Counted from the first letter of the stretch, positions 33,364 through 45,815 are shown. The stretch: DNA of 64,000 nucleotides from Cladorhizidae sp. MBARI D1340-BT2 (GCA_028752905.1 JAQNBH010000004.1:36238765-36302764); one strand, 5' to 3'. The notes: generated from the letters alone by a model not told the origin. Numbers and translations: made by a program.

Positions 33364-34323
33364 TTAACCCTTTCACTGGCAGATTTACGGAGGACATTTT
33401 ACAAAAATTGACACAATTTCACATAATTTTTTTATAGAGGACCTTATGAAGACAAGTACCCAACAACTATATATCAGGTGATAGCTGATGCATGAAGGGA
33501 CGTTATGTTAAATTTTTGTTGCTTAGCAACAAACCACAGAAATGTGAATATTGTTATAAGAGACAGGAAGTAAAATAAAAGGGTTTATATCGGGTTTATA
33601 TCATCTCAATTTCATATTACACATGAAACCAGCAATGTTAGCTGGTCAACTTTTGGTCAACAACAACAACTGTTTGTAAAATAACCTCTCCTCCAACCCT
33701 GTCTTCTCTTCTGCTGCTTCCTCATCCTCCTCCTCCAGCTCCATGAGTGAAACTACCTTCCCAGGAGAAATAGTTCTTATTATTATGCTAGTTACTAGGC
33801 TTTACTATACAACTCTTATCTATTCTTACCTTGGGGGAAGTCTTCATGACCATCGCTATCGTCTGAAGCTTCGCTTGGCAGAGTAGGGCGATCTATACTT
33901 TGAAAACTTGCTTCGTGGTCGGTGCCAACAGCTTCTGTTATAGCTACCATAGCATCACTGTAAACTACGCCACTTCCCAGGTAAGCACAGGCACTTTCTT
34001 CCTCTCCTTCACTAACGTCAATCTCGGACAGGCCGAAGTCATCCTCAAATAGGAAGTCTTAACGCTTCGTCTCTACTCTAAAGCAAGTCGCCATTTCTTC
34101 TTCGAGACCGGGAATTAACCGGAAGTGATGTTTGCTGGCATGTTTACTTCCCTTTCCTCATTCCGTATTTTCCTGATATTCAGGGGTATATTAGAGGCAT
34201 GCTTTGGGCATATTCGTACAATTTTTGAAGTTAATACCGCAAACGGTTAATTTTTTATGAATTGTTTCGTTGCGGTTAATCCGTTTTCGCGACTTAAGTC
34301 GCTTATGCCAGTGAGAGGGTTAA
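33364..34323. mobile_element. piggyBac-like non-autonomous element, TTAA-flanked
   Basis: The left end reads TTAA then CCCTTTCACTGGCA, and the right end reads TGCCAGTGAGAGGG then TTAA. This gives 14-bp terminal inverted repeats with one mismatch, a body of 952 bp (33,368-34,319) and a TTAA target duplication, the hallmark of piggyBac. Removing it rejoins the surrounding hAT reading. At roughly 950 bp it is too short for a full transposase but carries a small acidic ORF on the minus strand. Confidence 0.85.
33740..34094 (-). pseudogene. Acidic ORF inside the piggyBac-like element
   Basis: From ATG at 34,094 (MATCFRVETKR) a stop follows at once. The frame then continues FLFEDDFGLSEIDVSEGEEE, AYLGSGVVYSDAM and LPSEASDDSDGHEDF to a GTAAG donor at about 33,829. 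A second acidic stretch (SLMELEEEDEEAAEEKTG) follows at about 33,750. The acidic, Ser-rich composition fits the N-terminal tail that precedes the DDE domain in piggyBac transposases. No catalytic domain is present. A diverged relative is seen at 50.9 kb. Confidence 0.4.
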
Positions 34324-34649
34324 GGTGTTATGAGGATGACCTGCCATCTTATGTTGCCTTTGACAGTGAGTTGGATTTGTGGAAGACCAAATGGGGACAA
34401 GTCAAGAAAAGTCTGTCGCTAAACAGCTGAATACTCCTGGAAAGGTTATGCAGCATATTGACCAAGATTACTTCCCCATCATTTATGTGCTATTTCGTAT
34501 CATGGCAAATATTCCAGTCACTAGTTGCGAATGTGAGAGGTCAATAAGCATGCTATGGCTAATTAAAACTTCCCTCAGAAGCACAAAGGGACAGGAGCAT
34601 TTAAATGGGCAGCAATAATGGATATATTCCTTTTGAGCCCATGGAGGTG

Positions 34650-35600
34650 TGATCAAAAAATATTCTATTCAAAGCTAGGACACCACTTTTAAAGTGGGGT
34701 GGCCGACAATTTGTTTTGTCTTGACCATTCACCCAGTGTATTTATAACTTCGGCTGTTTAGTATTGCAAACATCAGTTGCTTCATCTGCAATAACTTCAA
34801 ACTCTGCAGGGCGTCCTTCCTTCCTTTTTTCAATAAATTGTGTAGCAAATTTAGACCCATGATCGAATAATGAGTGTAGAGATTCTCCTTGACCCAGGTT
34901 TGGACCATTTCTTCTTTAAGTCTCTGCATTGGCATTAGCTGCTTCATATTTCTTTTTGACTCAGTATTGCCTAAAAAACTATCACGTGATGAGCCAGAAA
35001 TTGTACTCACTTCGTTTGCTATAAAAGACTTGCTCTCTTGTTGATCATTCAATTGTGCACCTCACTGGCTCCCAATTGTAGGTCTTGCTTGAGCTGAACA
35101 TTTTATTTTGCCTCTTTATGAGAAAGTAGTCTTCGTGAGATTTAAACTTTTCTATTGCATTTTTCAAACCATTTGCAGTGAAGACTTTCTCTTACTGATG
35201 TAAGCAATCTGTGCCTGGCAGCATATCGACAGTAATAGAGATCTTCACAGAAGCTATTTACCTCTCACTCAATGTCATCTTATTATTAGGCTGAAAGGCT
35301 TTCTCTACACTTATAAAACACTATTTTGAACACTCTACTTTTTCTAGTGTAGTATTCTTGCCTTGTGATAATCTTATGGCATTCGTTTCGAATTGGATGA
35401 CTGCTTGCTCAGACACAGTTAATGGAACAGGGTCTAACTCATCTTCAAACACTCTCCTTGTTGTCTTGATTCAGTTTCTCTTGCTTTCTTTGGAGTTGAC
35501 AAAAAGCTCAATAAGGATACCTGAGGCTGTGACTGTATATTTGTTATCTGGCTATAATACACATGAGTCATGTAAGGTGTAAACCTCAATAGATCCAGTC
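34650..35600 (-). pseudogene. hAT transposase N-terminal remnant B
   Basis: The minus-strand reading contains a TTF/BED-like zinc-finger tail (FTANGLKNA...KFKSHE-type, near 35,180-35,100), then MNDQQESKSFIANEVSTISG, and ends near an IADEATDVCNTKQ-like block at about 34,780. In hAT elements that block precedes the first catalytic Asp region. It is the direct paralogue of 52,900-53,800 (same orientation, about 85-90 % identical by eye) and is truncated before the catalytic core. Confidence 0.6.
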
Positions 35601-36400
35601 AATGCTGAAAGCTCATCTACTCCCTCCCACCTCTGGATCTCACCACTCGCTGGCAACTGGAAATATTGTGGAGATATCACATATGATATGTCCAGGTTAT
35701 GCTTTGTAACAGTTCAACTGTTTATTATCACATCTAGATAATCCAGTGCGTGCCCTCAAATATTCCATACCCAAAAGAAATTGATCGTGTCTGCAGATGT
35801 GCATTAAGCAGCAGCTCAGTATTAAGTGGCCATTTTCTTGCTAACTGTTGCTAAATGCACTCATCTTGAAACTAAGGAAGTTTCACCACAACTGTTTGTT
35901 TATACTATCAAGAAGCTGAAATGGAAATATATCTTGAAAGCACGTAAAAGGAAATTGCACTGTAAATATTTATTCATACTAAGGATGTTACACCAGATGT
36001 GCATCTTGAAACTAAATAAGTTTCACACTATGTAAATATTTCCTGTCCCATCCACATAACCAGTGAGAGAAGGTTGTAAGACATAAAGGCAAGATCAGTG
36101 CAAAGTATTTTTTTGGTTTCTTTAGAGCTACTCCAGCTACTTGTAGCTGTACTAAGAGAGACTCACAAATCAGAGCAATAAGTATATAAAAAGGTATCCC
36201 CAGAATTTGTATCTACATTAAAATCATCTTTTTTTCCAGTTAGAACCTAGCTGGTCTGAATGGAGTATCATTGGTCAGTTATAAGTTCCTTATTTAACTT
36301 AAGGCCATCACCAGAAGGACTGAACATGAAGAGTCCATCTGGGCTCAATAGAGTATTGCCCTAGGCTTTGGTTTGGTTAGTTTATTCTTTTGTTGTGTGG
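35600..36400. repeat. 5' flank of hAT copy B, shared with 53.9-54.65 kb
   Basis: Shares ATCACATATGATA, AACTGTTTATTA, AGATGTGCATTAAG and CTCATCTTGAAACTAAGGAAG with 53,935-54,330. Tandem-like TCTTGAAACTAA motifs occur in both. Probably element sequence upstream of the transposase. Confidence 0.7.
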
Positions 36401-37040
36401 TTGCTAGGTTTAGATACCCTGACCAATGGTACCGATATATAGTATTTGGAAACCCTCAGGCCCTTTGTGGCACGCTTGCTATGCTTGGGTTGTCATCATT
36501 CAGGACCTCAGTTTTCTAAATAGCTTAGATTCATCAGTGTTTATTATATAATACTTGGTTAAGTAGAAACTGACCTATATATCTTCACTTAGAAAACTAA
36601 ATGTGCTTCATCAAGTGGAACATCTGAGAAGAGAGAAGTAAACAGCTAATGATGACTTGTTTTCTGATAGAGACTTGCCAATATAAGATGCTAATATAGA
36701 GTTTGTATTGATGCCAGTACAGAGTCATCAATGATAAAAGCAAACAACAAAGTTTGCTAGATTACAATAGGATTATATATGTAAAAAATCCTATAATATT
36801 ACATCCTGTGTGGGGGGAAATATCTTTAGTTGTTTGTTAGCAGAATTTTTAATATTAATTCTGGGAAAAACGATCCTAAGGTCAAGAGATGGAAACTATT
36901 TTAACTGTTAACAAGGAAACAACAATGGCAGATGCAATATCCTCATCTTATGATTCACCAATAAATCACTAGGTGGTTCATGTTGATCTAACTTTTCCTT
37001 TCCGCTTCAATAGTCTTGTAATGGGCAGCAACTATAAGTG
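36401..37040. other. Unassigned spacer
   Basis: AT-rich sequence without a recognised gene or repeat. Confidence 0.4.
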
Positions 37041-37260
37041 TCATCATGGGTTTCCCTCCACATCTAGAGTACTCGATATCCCATAACTAGCCTGGACAAG
37101 GACAGGATCCCTTTTCCGTTACCCCTGTATTACCACTATCCACATGACTCCTCCTATCCGAATGAGAGTCAAGAGAGCCAATTACCAAACTTACAGACAT
37201 ATTGATTACTATTCTGTGGAGGCCATTATAACCAGTGCATTCATGTTTAGCATGTGTAAG
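37040..37260 (+). repeat. Dispersed repeat (relative at 43.15-43.37 kb)
   Basis: Shares AACTAGCC(T/A)GGACAAGGACAG, TATCCACATRACTCC and GATTACTAYTCTG in the same order and orientation with 43,180-43,335. Confidence 0.7.
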
Positions 37261-37745
37261 GAACAAGATTTTGGTCAGCTAGAATTAAAACCTCAGTAGA
37301 GAAGATGACAATCCATTCTAGATATTTGAAGTTGATTTAGTGCATATTATTTCATAGAAAATATAATATATGAGCAGCCTTTTGGGACACCTATTGGCTA
37401 CTCAATGCAAATCATGTATAAAACAGCTGCAGGCAATACCCTATCCCCCCCCCCCCCCCCCCCTCCCGATCCTGGGTCGTACATTTGAGTACCTATTGAG
37501 GATAAAAATACACTGACAGGCAGAAGGGGCAAAGAGCAATATTGCAGTGTTAACCCTCTTTCTGTACTAATTTGGCTATTATGGGTTTTGGTGGCATGGC
37601 ATAGCATGAGCCATGTCCTGCAAACCTTGTTTATTCTCCCCCTCATCAAGTTACCACTAGTTATCTCTGGTCAAACTCCTCCTGTGCCATATGTGTGAGC
37701 ACCAATTGAGGATAAACAAACAAGGACAGGTCATGCTTATATCAT
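37255..37745 (-). repeat. Inverted-duplicate segment, copy 2, with poly-C
   Basis: Reverse-complement partner of 30,640-31,115. A run of 19 C at 37,445-37,463 has expanded in this copy only. Confidence 0.75.
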
Positions 37746-37859
37746 GCTCAAAAGCAGCAGTCATAGGACATGACCTCTGGCATGAGGAACCATATATCTT
37801 TTTTTCTTTTTGCAATTTATCTCCCCTTCACCTTGACTGAAATGTGATAGGACTCTGCC

Positions 37860-39520
37860 ACTATAGGTAACTAAATTCCTAAGGTATTAAGGTTAAACTT
37901 GATGTAAAACCTACACAGTTGGTTAGTATTTTGTGAGACAAATTCCTCTGATCCTTTCAAAAGAACCAGCTCACATTTTGCATAAACCTTTTGATTGAAA
38001 CACTCTACAATGCAACTAGCTACAGAGTACACAGTTTCAAAGTTGATCTGACAGTAAAAGTCCTCTACATTGGAATGGTGCTCAGGTTTAGCATTACCCT
38101 CAAAATACCTTGATGGCATCTTACAGTGACATCATCATGAAATGGTAACTCTAATTTCACAGCAGCTTGGGTGACCTTGGTCCAATGGAGGCTTCATTCC
38201 CTGTCTGATCCTATAACTCAAATAAAATTGACAGAAAGCTTGACCTTCTCTTGAGCATCTACTGCACATAAATCTGCCCTCTTAGTGATGGGGCTATCTG
38301 AATGTGAAAGTACTATAATGGCAAGCTGAAGTCCATAGAAGAAGTTAAAAGTTTGCATTTTAGCATGCAATTTTGTCATCGTGTCAGAGTCAATGACATT
38401 GTCTGCAAACAGTCCCATAGCTTCATCAAAGTTCCAATTTTTTTAATATATCACTCAGTGCTGCAGATCAGACAGTTTACCTAGTTCAGCAGAGGATTTT
38501 TAGAGTTGGTCAGTCAATACTGTGCTGTATACATAGAGATTAACTTCCATTTGTCCAAATTTCTTCTTTTTTGGGGTGAAATTCTGTCTCTTTTGGGGGA
38601 ATCTTCTGTATTAATTTAGCGGTTTCATAAACAATATCAAGCATGTCTTTTAGCAGGGAAATATTTTTATTCTATCCCCAACAGCAAGGTTAATTGGTGG
38701 CAGTAGCAGTGTATCAACAATTCAGTTTCTTGCAACCCCATTTTTTATTCCAGTCATGTTCCAACAACCATAATAGCACTGACCATAGGCTTCTTGAATT
38801 CTGAGATTAAAATGCAGCAGCATATCATTTATGCAAGTGACAATTATATTAGTATTTATCTTTGTGAGTGGTATCAGACAAATATACTCATCATGTACTG
38901 CCATCTTGACCCAATGTATTCAAATTACAAGGTGTTCAATGTTGCTTGCACCAGTACTCTTATCAGCCATGATACTGTAGCATGCAGGTTCAGCTACGTT
39001 ATACTTGCTACACCACACGGCACTATTACAGCCATTATTTGTAGTAAGCGTACCGAATCACTGGCTTGTCATAAGAATTTTCAATCCAGTGCCGAACCAC
39101 TTCATTGACTTCAGCTTGATGAAGCAGGAGCTGCCTGAAATTTGACTCCTCCTCTTGCTTGCCATAGAATATAATTTTGTCAAATTTCAGGAGTGATTTC
39201 CTATTTTCCTCCTTTTAACTCTTGAACTACTCCTTCAGCTGCTAATCATGTGACCTTGTTGAGTTAAAATAGTAACTTCATGTTTGTAACACAGTAGTGA
39301 GCTCTCATGTTTACATAAATCCTGGTTTTGCACAGAGCATTTTTCCAATGTCTGAACCCATTACTCAATAATGACCTATCAAATCTTGTATGAAGATGAA
39401 GCAGTCCCTTCAAATTGGCTGTGCCACAATTGTGGCAAATTACAGAATCTGAAATTGGAAGTAATGCAGACACGAAAATTGTGTACCAAACTAGTTTTGA
39501 AATCTCATTGATGTTCATTT
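37860..39520 (-). pseudogene. hAT transposase pseudogene C
   Basis: On the minus strand, N to C: a TTF-type zinc-finger tail (RFDRSLLSNGFRHWKNALCK, 39,400-39,330), then a decayed stretch. Next is EYICLIPLTKINTNIIVTCI followed by AYGQCYYGCWNMTGIKNGVA (38,890-38,720), equivalent to the conserved GQ-YDGA-NM block. Then comes a TRWTVR-like element near 38,470 and IVLSHSDSPITKRADL (38,330-38,260). This is the ZMYM/TTF group of hAT transposases. Many stops and frameshifts are present, and the C-terminal dimerisation domain was not found. Confidence 0.65.
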
Positions 39521-40335
39521 TGGTTTTAGGGTATTTGATGTTAACTGGTTGGCAGGGACCTTAAGAAAGGATATTAAGGGTTGAGGATACTTTACTGGCT
39601 CCAGGTTTCTGCACCTAAGAAACACAAAGAATATACTATTTTTTTGGGGGGGCTAATTCATAATACTTCAGATTGAAATAAGCACCAGTTTCTGACAATA
39701 CATGATTGTTTAATCACTCTCTATTTCAGTGGCCGAAAGATCACCAAAAATATTAGGGCTCAATGTTGACCTCATATGTAATGGATCATGGCATGCATGT
39801 TCAGATTCTTCAATTCATGTTCAGATTCTTCTGGGCTACCTTCAACTTGTGTATCAGCTTGGTAATCAACAACAAACAAATTAAACTGATCTCAGCTCGA
39901 TTCAATGAGGAAGACTTGATGACGATAAATTACCTTCTCTTTATATAACTGACTAACCAGCTAGACATCATTCATGTGGTTTTCTCGCATCCTAGCACAC
40001 CGTCAAGAAAACTGACCAATGGAGCTAAATATGTGATGACTGTAAGATGCATATAGTTCCAGGCAAACTTGATAAAGAACACCACCCATCTTGCTTTAGT
40101 GCCCATGCTAATCACTCTCTCAGGAAGTCAACCTTCTAGCCTTTTGTGAATAAGACAATGGCATGTGCACTTGCACAAGTGGCATGGAGCTATATTTATC
40201 AGTGAGTGCCCCTCTATTGTACACCTGCATTTGTTGCGATATCTCTATACACCCATGCATGTCAAATTAGTCATCAATTTCTTTCCACTTAGTCAAACTG
40301 ATAAGCAAAAAGTCTTGTCCTAAATGATCTTCATT
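39521..40335. other. Unassigned spacer
   Basis: No recognised gene. It may include eroded 5' sequence of hAT copy C. A 22-bp direct repeat with the core TTCAGATTCTTC lies at 39,798-39,835. Confidence 0.35.
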
Positions 40336-40339
40336 CCCA

Positions 40340-41344
40340 ATGGTGGCCACATAAAAAATGTTTGTGGTTTTCATGATTATTTGCATTCACCTTAGTGAGG
40401 TCATAGTTGCCAGCTGTACAACATCACCCAGCTATGTAGTTGCAGCACCTCAGCCATGTCCAGCACCTGTCACATGCCTAATGATCTACATCAATAGTAA
40501 CACATGTAAGTGTGATGGTGAGCACATGCTGCTATATACTGTACATAACTATGATGGAGGGAGAGTTAGGCACACACCATCATCAGGCAAGGTGGCAGAT
40601 ATCAGCTTCATTCTAATGCCAACATTTTCATAATTACATATTTAAACATGAAGGAATATTATTTGATGAGACTTGTGGACCTATTATGCACTAGTTTGCT
40701 CAAATAAAAGTCATGATTTAATCTCTTGGGGACTTCCAACAGTAAGACTGCCAAACACATAATTATTCCATGTCACTGTTTTCATATCCACAAGCATCAC
40801 GAAGTGTATGTCCAACTTACTTCTCAAAATGGTTTCCAGGAGCATTAATCAATACTAAATTAAAATGCACCATATTTAGGATAGGGCATAACTGATGAAC
40901 TAGATGATCACGTCAATTTCCTTGACAACAGTTTGATATTGGATACATTAGAGATGCATTCACTTCTTAAGATTTTTTCTGTGGATGATGTCATTCATCT
41001 TATGCGTATGGAATAGTACATCATTTGAGAGATAGAGTCCTGATTTTCAAACAAACACATAGATGAGGTATGGCTCCATGCTTAAAACAAGATGGTATGA
41101 TACACAATCTCAATGTAAAATGTGTTTGAAATAACCTCTTGGCCACAGACTTGGTATAGATTCTTAATTCTATGATGCAGTTGAGAAGTGGTATCTACAA
41201 ATATTCCTTGTTGAGAATGAGTTTCAAGTTTCCATGTAACAGAGTATAAATTTGTAAGAGGTCACTATGTTAGGCAATCCACCCAGTAACAGAATTCAGC
41301 TCTTTATGAACTGCTGATGTCTCGGATGCATACCACTCACCAGC
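40340..41344 (-). repeat. Inverted copy of the receptor-flank segment, without the coding part
   Basis: The reverse complement of 40,650-41,340 matches 14,669-15,190, and that of 40,400-40,615 matches 15,950-16,150. The receptor pseudogene lying between those arms at 15.2-15.7 kb is absent here, and the arms are joined by about 40 bp. ORFs on either strand are not conserved. Confidence 0.75.
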
Positions 41345-41735
41345 AAGTTGGTAATAATAATAGTAATTAATAGTAACAGTAATAGTAACAGTAGCAGTAA
41401 CAATAACAATAATAATAATATTAATAGTAATACTAATAGTAATAGTAATAGTTTTAATAATAATAATAAGAACAACAACAACAACAATAATAATAATGAT
41501 GATGACAATGATGACGATAATAATGATGACGATAATGATGACGACGATAAAGTAATGACTATAAAAATAATGACAACAATAACATTAACAACAATAATAA
41601 CAACATAATAACAACAACAAAAATTATAACAAAAACAGCAATAACAACAACATCAGCAATAATAACAACCACAACAATAACAACAATAAAAAATTACACA
41701 ATAATAAAACAACAACAATAATAATAACAACAATA
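41345..41735. repeat. AAT/AAC/GAT microsatellite
   Basis: Triplet-rich tract, with GATGAC units at 41,495-41,555. It abuts the inverted receptor-flank segment just as the TTATTR tract abuts its partner at 14.25-14.67 kb. Confidence 0.95.
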
Positions 41736-41898
41736 AGGCATCACCTTCACCATGTGGACTCTAAATGGTAATAGCTTCACCAAATACTGACTCGTACCCC
41801 AAAAGTCAGCACCAAAATAACTATGCCCCCAACTGTAATTAACACCAAATAGTGTTCCTTTCAGCCTTTCCCCAAGATTTATACAAAATATGTTACAA

Positions 41899-41977
41899 CG
41901 ATCTTCTCAATAAATCAACTTGAAATGTACTCTCTCGATGTTTTGAAAAGATTCTCTAGCTTTCACCAAGAATTATT
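41899..41977 (-). repeat. Hammerhead-like PLE 3' motif, copy b1
   Basis: The minus strand reads TTGGTGAAAGCTAGAG, then AAAACATCGAGAGAGTAC and TTGATTTATTGAGAAGATC. It lies head to head with copy b2. Confidence 0.6.
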
Positions 41978-42040
41978 CTTGATGAAGGCTAATTTAAATG
42001 TCGAGCGAATAAATCTCAAGATGATTTTTGACATCATTTT
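41971..42040 (+). repeat. Hammerhead-like PLE 3' motif, copy b2
   Basis: ATTATTCTTGATGAAGGCTA is followed by ATGTCGAGCGAATAAATC. The outer TTATTC and GAATAA can pair perfectly. The inner stem is shortened by a deletion. Confidence 0.55.
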
Positions 42041-43139
42041 AATTTTTTTTTGTAAGTTCATTTAGAATTTATAAACTATTCTGTAAAAACCAACAAATTT
42101 ATACAATCATTCCAACAAATACTGCCACCAGACCAAGAGTTCACCTAAATATAGCAAGTGCTAATAGTTATTTTACACCCAAGGTTCACACTAATAAGTC
42201 CCTTTATCAAAAAGATCACACTAATATTGACCCTCGAACAAAAGAGTCACAAAATGTTGAACTTTCACCAAGCTCGAGTCAGTCATTCTAGGACTCTACA
42301 CTCTCAAATGAGCTACAAACATTTTATGTCGCAAAATGATATCTGAGAAAATAACCCACTTTGATGATATTGCATGAAATATATAATGCTGTATTACCTG
42401 TGGAAATGTTTTATAATGCATTGCCATACAAGTGCACTAGTTAGAGGATTGCCAGCAGATTCTGTAAACAATGTGAATCCCAACATGGATTTATGGAAAG
42501 TGTTTGCTATGTACTTATTAATAGAAGAATGATAATGAAAAACCAACAGCCATTTCGATTACTTTATGAAAGGAAAGCAGATTATACCATGAAGATCACT
42601 ATAATGACCTAGTAGCATTCGAAATTAGGCATATCACTTATTTTATAAAGAAGTACATGTATAATATTTGTGTATGTGATTTCATTTGTTAAGGGGTTCT
42701 ATATCTAGTTTTGATCCACATGGGTAGAGTCTTCTTTCACTGCTTGGAAGCATGTTTTTGGCTATCTCCCACTTGGTCAAACCCTGATGTAGAGATGTGG
42801 CTAACCTCCTGATAGAGGTAGATCCTTGAAGAGGATTTGAATAGGATTTCAAGAGTATTTTACATTTTTTATGGTTGTAGGTCAGGAGTCTGAACATCAA
42901 TCATAACCTCACATCACTCTTTCGAGAACCCTCTCACTGATTAGCAAACATATCCCCTCCACTTGGCACATGTGCTCCACCACATCCACCATGCGAGCAG
43001 TGCAGTGTGGAGCTATGATTTCTGGGGGAAATGAACACCTTCATTACCCCGACATAGATATATACTTCTGTGGACACCACATCTGCCAGAGGTAAATTAC
43101 CACACCCACATTCATTCAGCCCTGCTCCCAAGCGATATT
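42041..43139. other. Spacer with degenerate repeat
   Basis: 42,110-42,260 carries complementary versions of the repeat at 20.3-21.0 kb (TCACACTAATA, CCCTTTATCAAAA). A 72-codon minus-strand ORF at 42,682-42,900 has no recognised motif. Confidence 0.4.
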
Positions 43140-43144
43140 GTACC

Positions 43145-43380
43145 CATACATAGCAGTACCCAGCATTGCAAGTACTCAACATCTAACTAGCCAGGACAAG
43201 GACAGAGCCCTTCCTCTATTATCCTTCTATGGCATCTATCCACATAACTCCACCTTCCTCGACAAGACAGTCACAAAGCAAATTACTACACAAATAATGA
43301 AATATATGTGTGTGATTACTACTCTGCATGGGTGGTTTTATCATGCATGTTCACACATGACAGTGTAATTATCCACATAT
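43145..43380 (+). repeat. Dispersed repeat (relative at 37.04-37.26 kb)
   Basis: See the partner. The shared core is GGACAAGGACAG, then TATCCACATAACTCC. Confidence 0.7.
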
Positions 43381-45100
43381 TTTTGGGTCTCCCACATATA
43401 AAATATCAGTAGAGTAAATAATCCCTTTCCAGCTCTATGAAGCTCATTGACTGCAGATTATTCCAAAGGCACCATATCATCTCCACTATTTCATATGCAA
43501 CTGATGCAATGCTTAGCTACCCAACCAGCCACCCATGCTTTATGATTTTCTTAATGTACACAAACATAGTGGTCCATTCTTCTTCATGAAATTCTATTTT
43601 TTCTGGAAAATAATTAGGTATTGATAGCTCCACCCACAACAAATAACAAAAGTATATGGTTTGAGTTCCATCAGTAATTCCATGCCCATTGATAATACAA
43701 CACCTGAAACTTGTGCATGTTAATAAACACAGACATTCACTTTATTAGCTGCTGATTGGTGTAATCTCAGCATGAATGTTGTACCTAAGCCTAATTGTCA
43801 AATACTTAGTTTTACAAATCTGACCAGCTAAATTGACATGGCTAAAATTCAGCTATTACATTGGAAGCTAGATACTTAAAATGCTCCAATTTTTTTTAAT
43901 TGGAGAAATCTATAATAAATACCAGTATTTTGGATGGATCCTGTATCACTTCCTCACTATATTGGGTTAATCCCTATCTTTTACTGGATTTATCATAATA
44001 GCATTCAAATTGGTACACTTTACCTCCCACCCCCCTTTTTCCCTGCAACAAATTCTGAGAAACACTCTTTCTTCTCAACAACTATGCAGTTTCAAACCAC
44101 AGAGGTAGCTGGCCAGTCAGGCTAGTTAATCTCTACTTAACAGATCTATGGACAGTTGCCAAGAAATGCTTTGCTTCCTGAAGGGTGCAGCCAAAAAAAT
44201 GCCAGCTCTTCTTAATGTAGATCGTGCAGCTTTTCTTATGTAATTTTTCCTTGTCTTTGTCTATGAATATGGATCATGTAAGTTTCATGGATGGGACCTG
44301 AAACCTAAATTTGTTATTCTCACATGTAGCTATGTGGAGGCAATTAGAGAAAAAGCAAAGTGAGTGTAAATAGGTTACAACTTTTTTAGCTCGTACCTAT
44401 GTCTGTCTCACTTGCTCTTTAGAACACTAAGCTAGTGCGCTTTTCTTGCTATGTGAAAAGCCAAACTCAAGAACTTTTCATTTCCTGCAATTTTGCTCCT
44501 GCATAAATTTGTGAATAAAAATGTCCTGGTCTGGGTCCTGTCTGTAAAATTTATATGAACTATACTAGCGGTAACTTAGCCAAGGCATGATGAGAACTTT
44601 GAATGGTGTCTCCAAACCTTTTTTTCCTCAAGCGAAACAAGTCATCACATAATGCATAATATGGAGCCAAGTTAGTTTACAGAGATTGAATAACTACTTA
44701 ATACAAGTTTCTCACTAGTACCTAATGGAGTTGGTGCATGAAAGAAATTTTTATATCTTGAAGGCTGTATATAAGACTTCTCGGACTAGAACTTGCAGGG
44801 TTTATAGTTTAAACATCACGGCTATCTATTATACCATTATCTCACCCCCCCCCCCCCCCCCCCCCCCCCCACAAAAAGATTTCACTATAAATTATGGTGG
44901 TCTTCCCAAATCAGGTCAAATTTTTAAATTATATATATATAATAATATCTGTTAGAATTCATTTTGTCACATCCTGAATTGTAGTTTGGCTTATTTTTGC
45001 TCTAAAACAGCCAAGCAAGCTTTGAATTATTCATTAAGGCAGGAAACTAGCAGACTCCCCCATTCGCCCCCCTCCCACCCCCCAAACCTTAAAATCCATG
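43381..45100. other. AT-rich intergenic, poly-C tract
   Basis: A run of 26 C lies at 44,845-44,870, followed by an AT-rich stretch. No gene recognised. Confidence 0.45.
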
Positions 45101-45104
45101 TAGT

Positions 45105-45735
45105 TTGCTCTTCAAGAACTTGTATATATCCAAATATCTATCATCCATATACTTTTTCCTACACATAACTAGCATACAAGATGACTATTCATCCAATTTA
45201 CTATATACCAGAATCTATTGAATGTAAATAGTTTTTTGTCTATATTCAGTAAAACACCAGAAAATTGGTAAAATCGGTTAAAATCATGCATTTATAAACT
45301 CATTTGTGTGTGTGCAATATCGAGTCTAGTTGAGCTTACTTAACAAGCATTTTAACAAAAAGGAGTGATCAGTTGATTTACTCAGAAGCCTACTCGTGAG
45401 AAAAATTAAACGGCATCACCTTCAAACAAAACCAAGTAGCTATATTCTTAAGCACCCATATATCAATACCTATGTGCATATATATGAATGCATAGGTATG
45501 ACTTATCCTGATGAAACATAGACCCTCTAGACTAAATATTAAATGAGTATATATGTATAATTTAAAATAAACATATAAACACTACCATCTATGATTGGCT
45601 ATTTACCAGTTATAGTAACTTCTTGTAGGAGTATGTATGCTTGATCTAATAAATTTGTAGATATAAAAAATGTTTTATTTGCAAACTAAATATGTATTGA
45701 CTTTCAATGAACTCTCAGTTGACATAATACATAAT
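45105..45735. repeat. PLE-linked dispersed repeat, copy 1
   Basis: Contains TACACATAACTAGCATA and AGTTGATTTACTCAGAAG. Related blocks occur at 46,950-47,060 with 47,875-48,030, and at 49,895-50,110 with 50,380-50,540 (for example CACATAGCTTGCATATAATG, AGCTGGTTTCCTCAGAAG and a TATACTGAGTAACTT-like core). Probably non-coding parts of the Penelope-like element. Confidence 0.45.
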
Positions 45736-45737
45736 TC

Positions 45738-45815
45738 CTGATGAAGGCTAGAGCAAGTAGTCGAGAGAATACAATTTGAAGTTGATTATTGAGAAGGTTA
45801 TTGACTTGTTCAAAA
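45738..45815 (+). repeat. Hammerhead-like PLE 3' motif, copy c
   Basis: CTGATGAAGGCTAGAGCAAG is followed by TAGTCGAGAGAATAC and TTGATTATTGAGAAGG. Relative to the other copies an 8-bp GAAACGTC-type block is missing, as expected of slippage between two GTC. Confidence 0.65.

Larger units (their letters stand above)
32828..34640 (+). mobile_element. hAT transposon remnant A, interrupted by a piggyBac-like insertion
   Basis: CAAGGGCTGATCCAGG at 32,828 resembles the CAGGGGCGGATCCAGG-type terminus of hAT elements. Coding debris begins at about 33,210 (MLDHLVSELDNRLGAD, then ELLPSVI). It is broken at 33,364 by a TTAA insertion and resumes at 34,324 with YEDDLPSYVAFDSELDLWK. It ends with the hAT dimerisation block FPIIYVLFRIMANIPVTSCE then CERSISMLWLIKT. 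Only the second half of the transposase is recognisable. hAT transposases dimerise through this C-terminal region to cut element ends. Confidence 0.7.
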
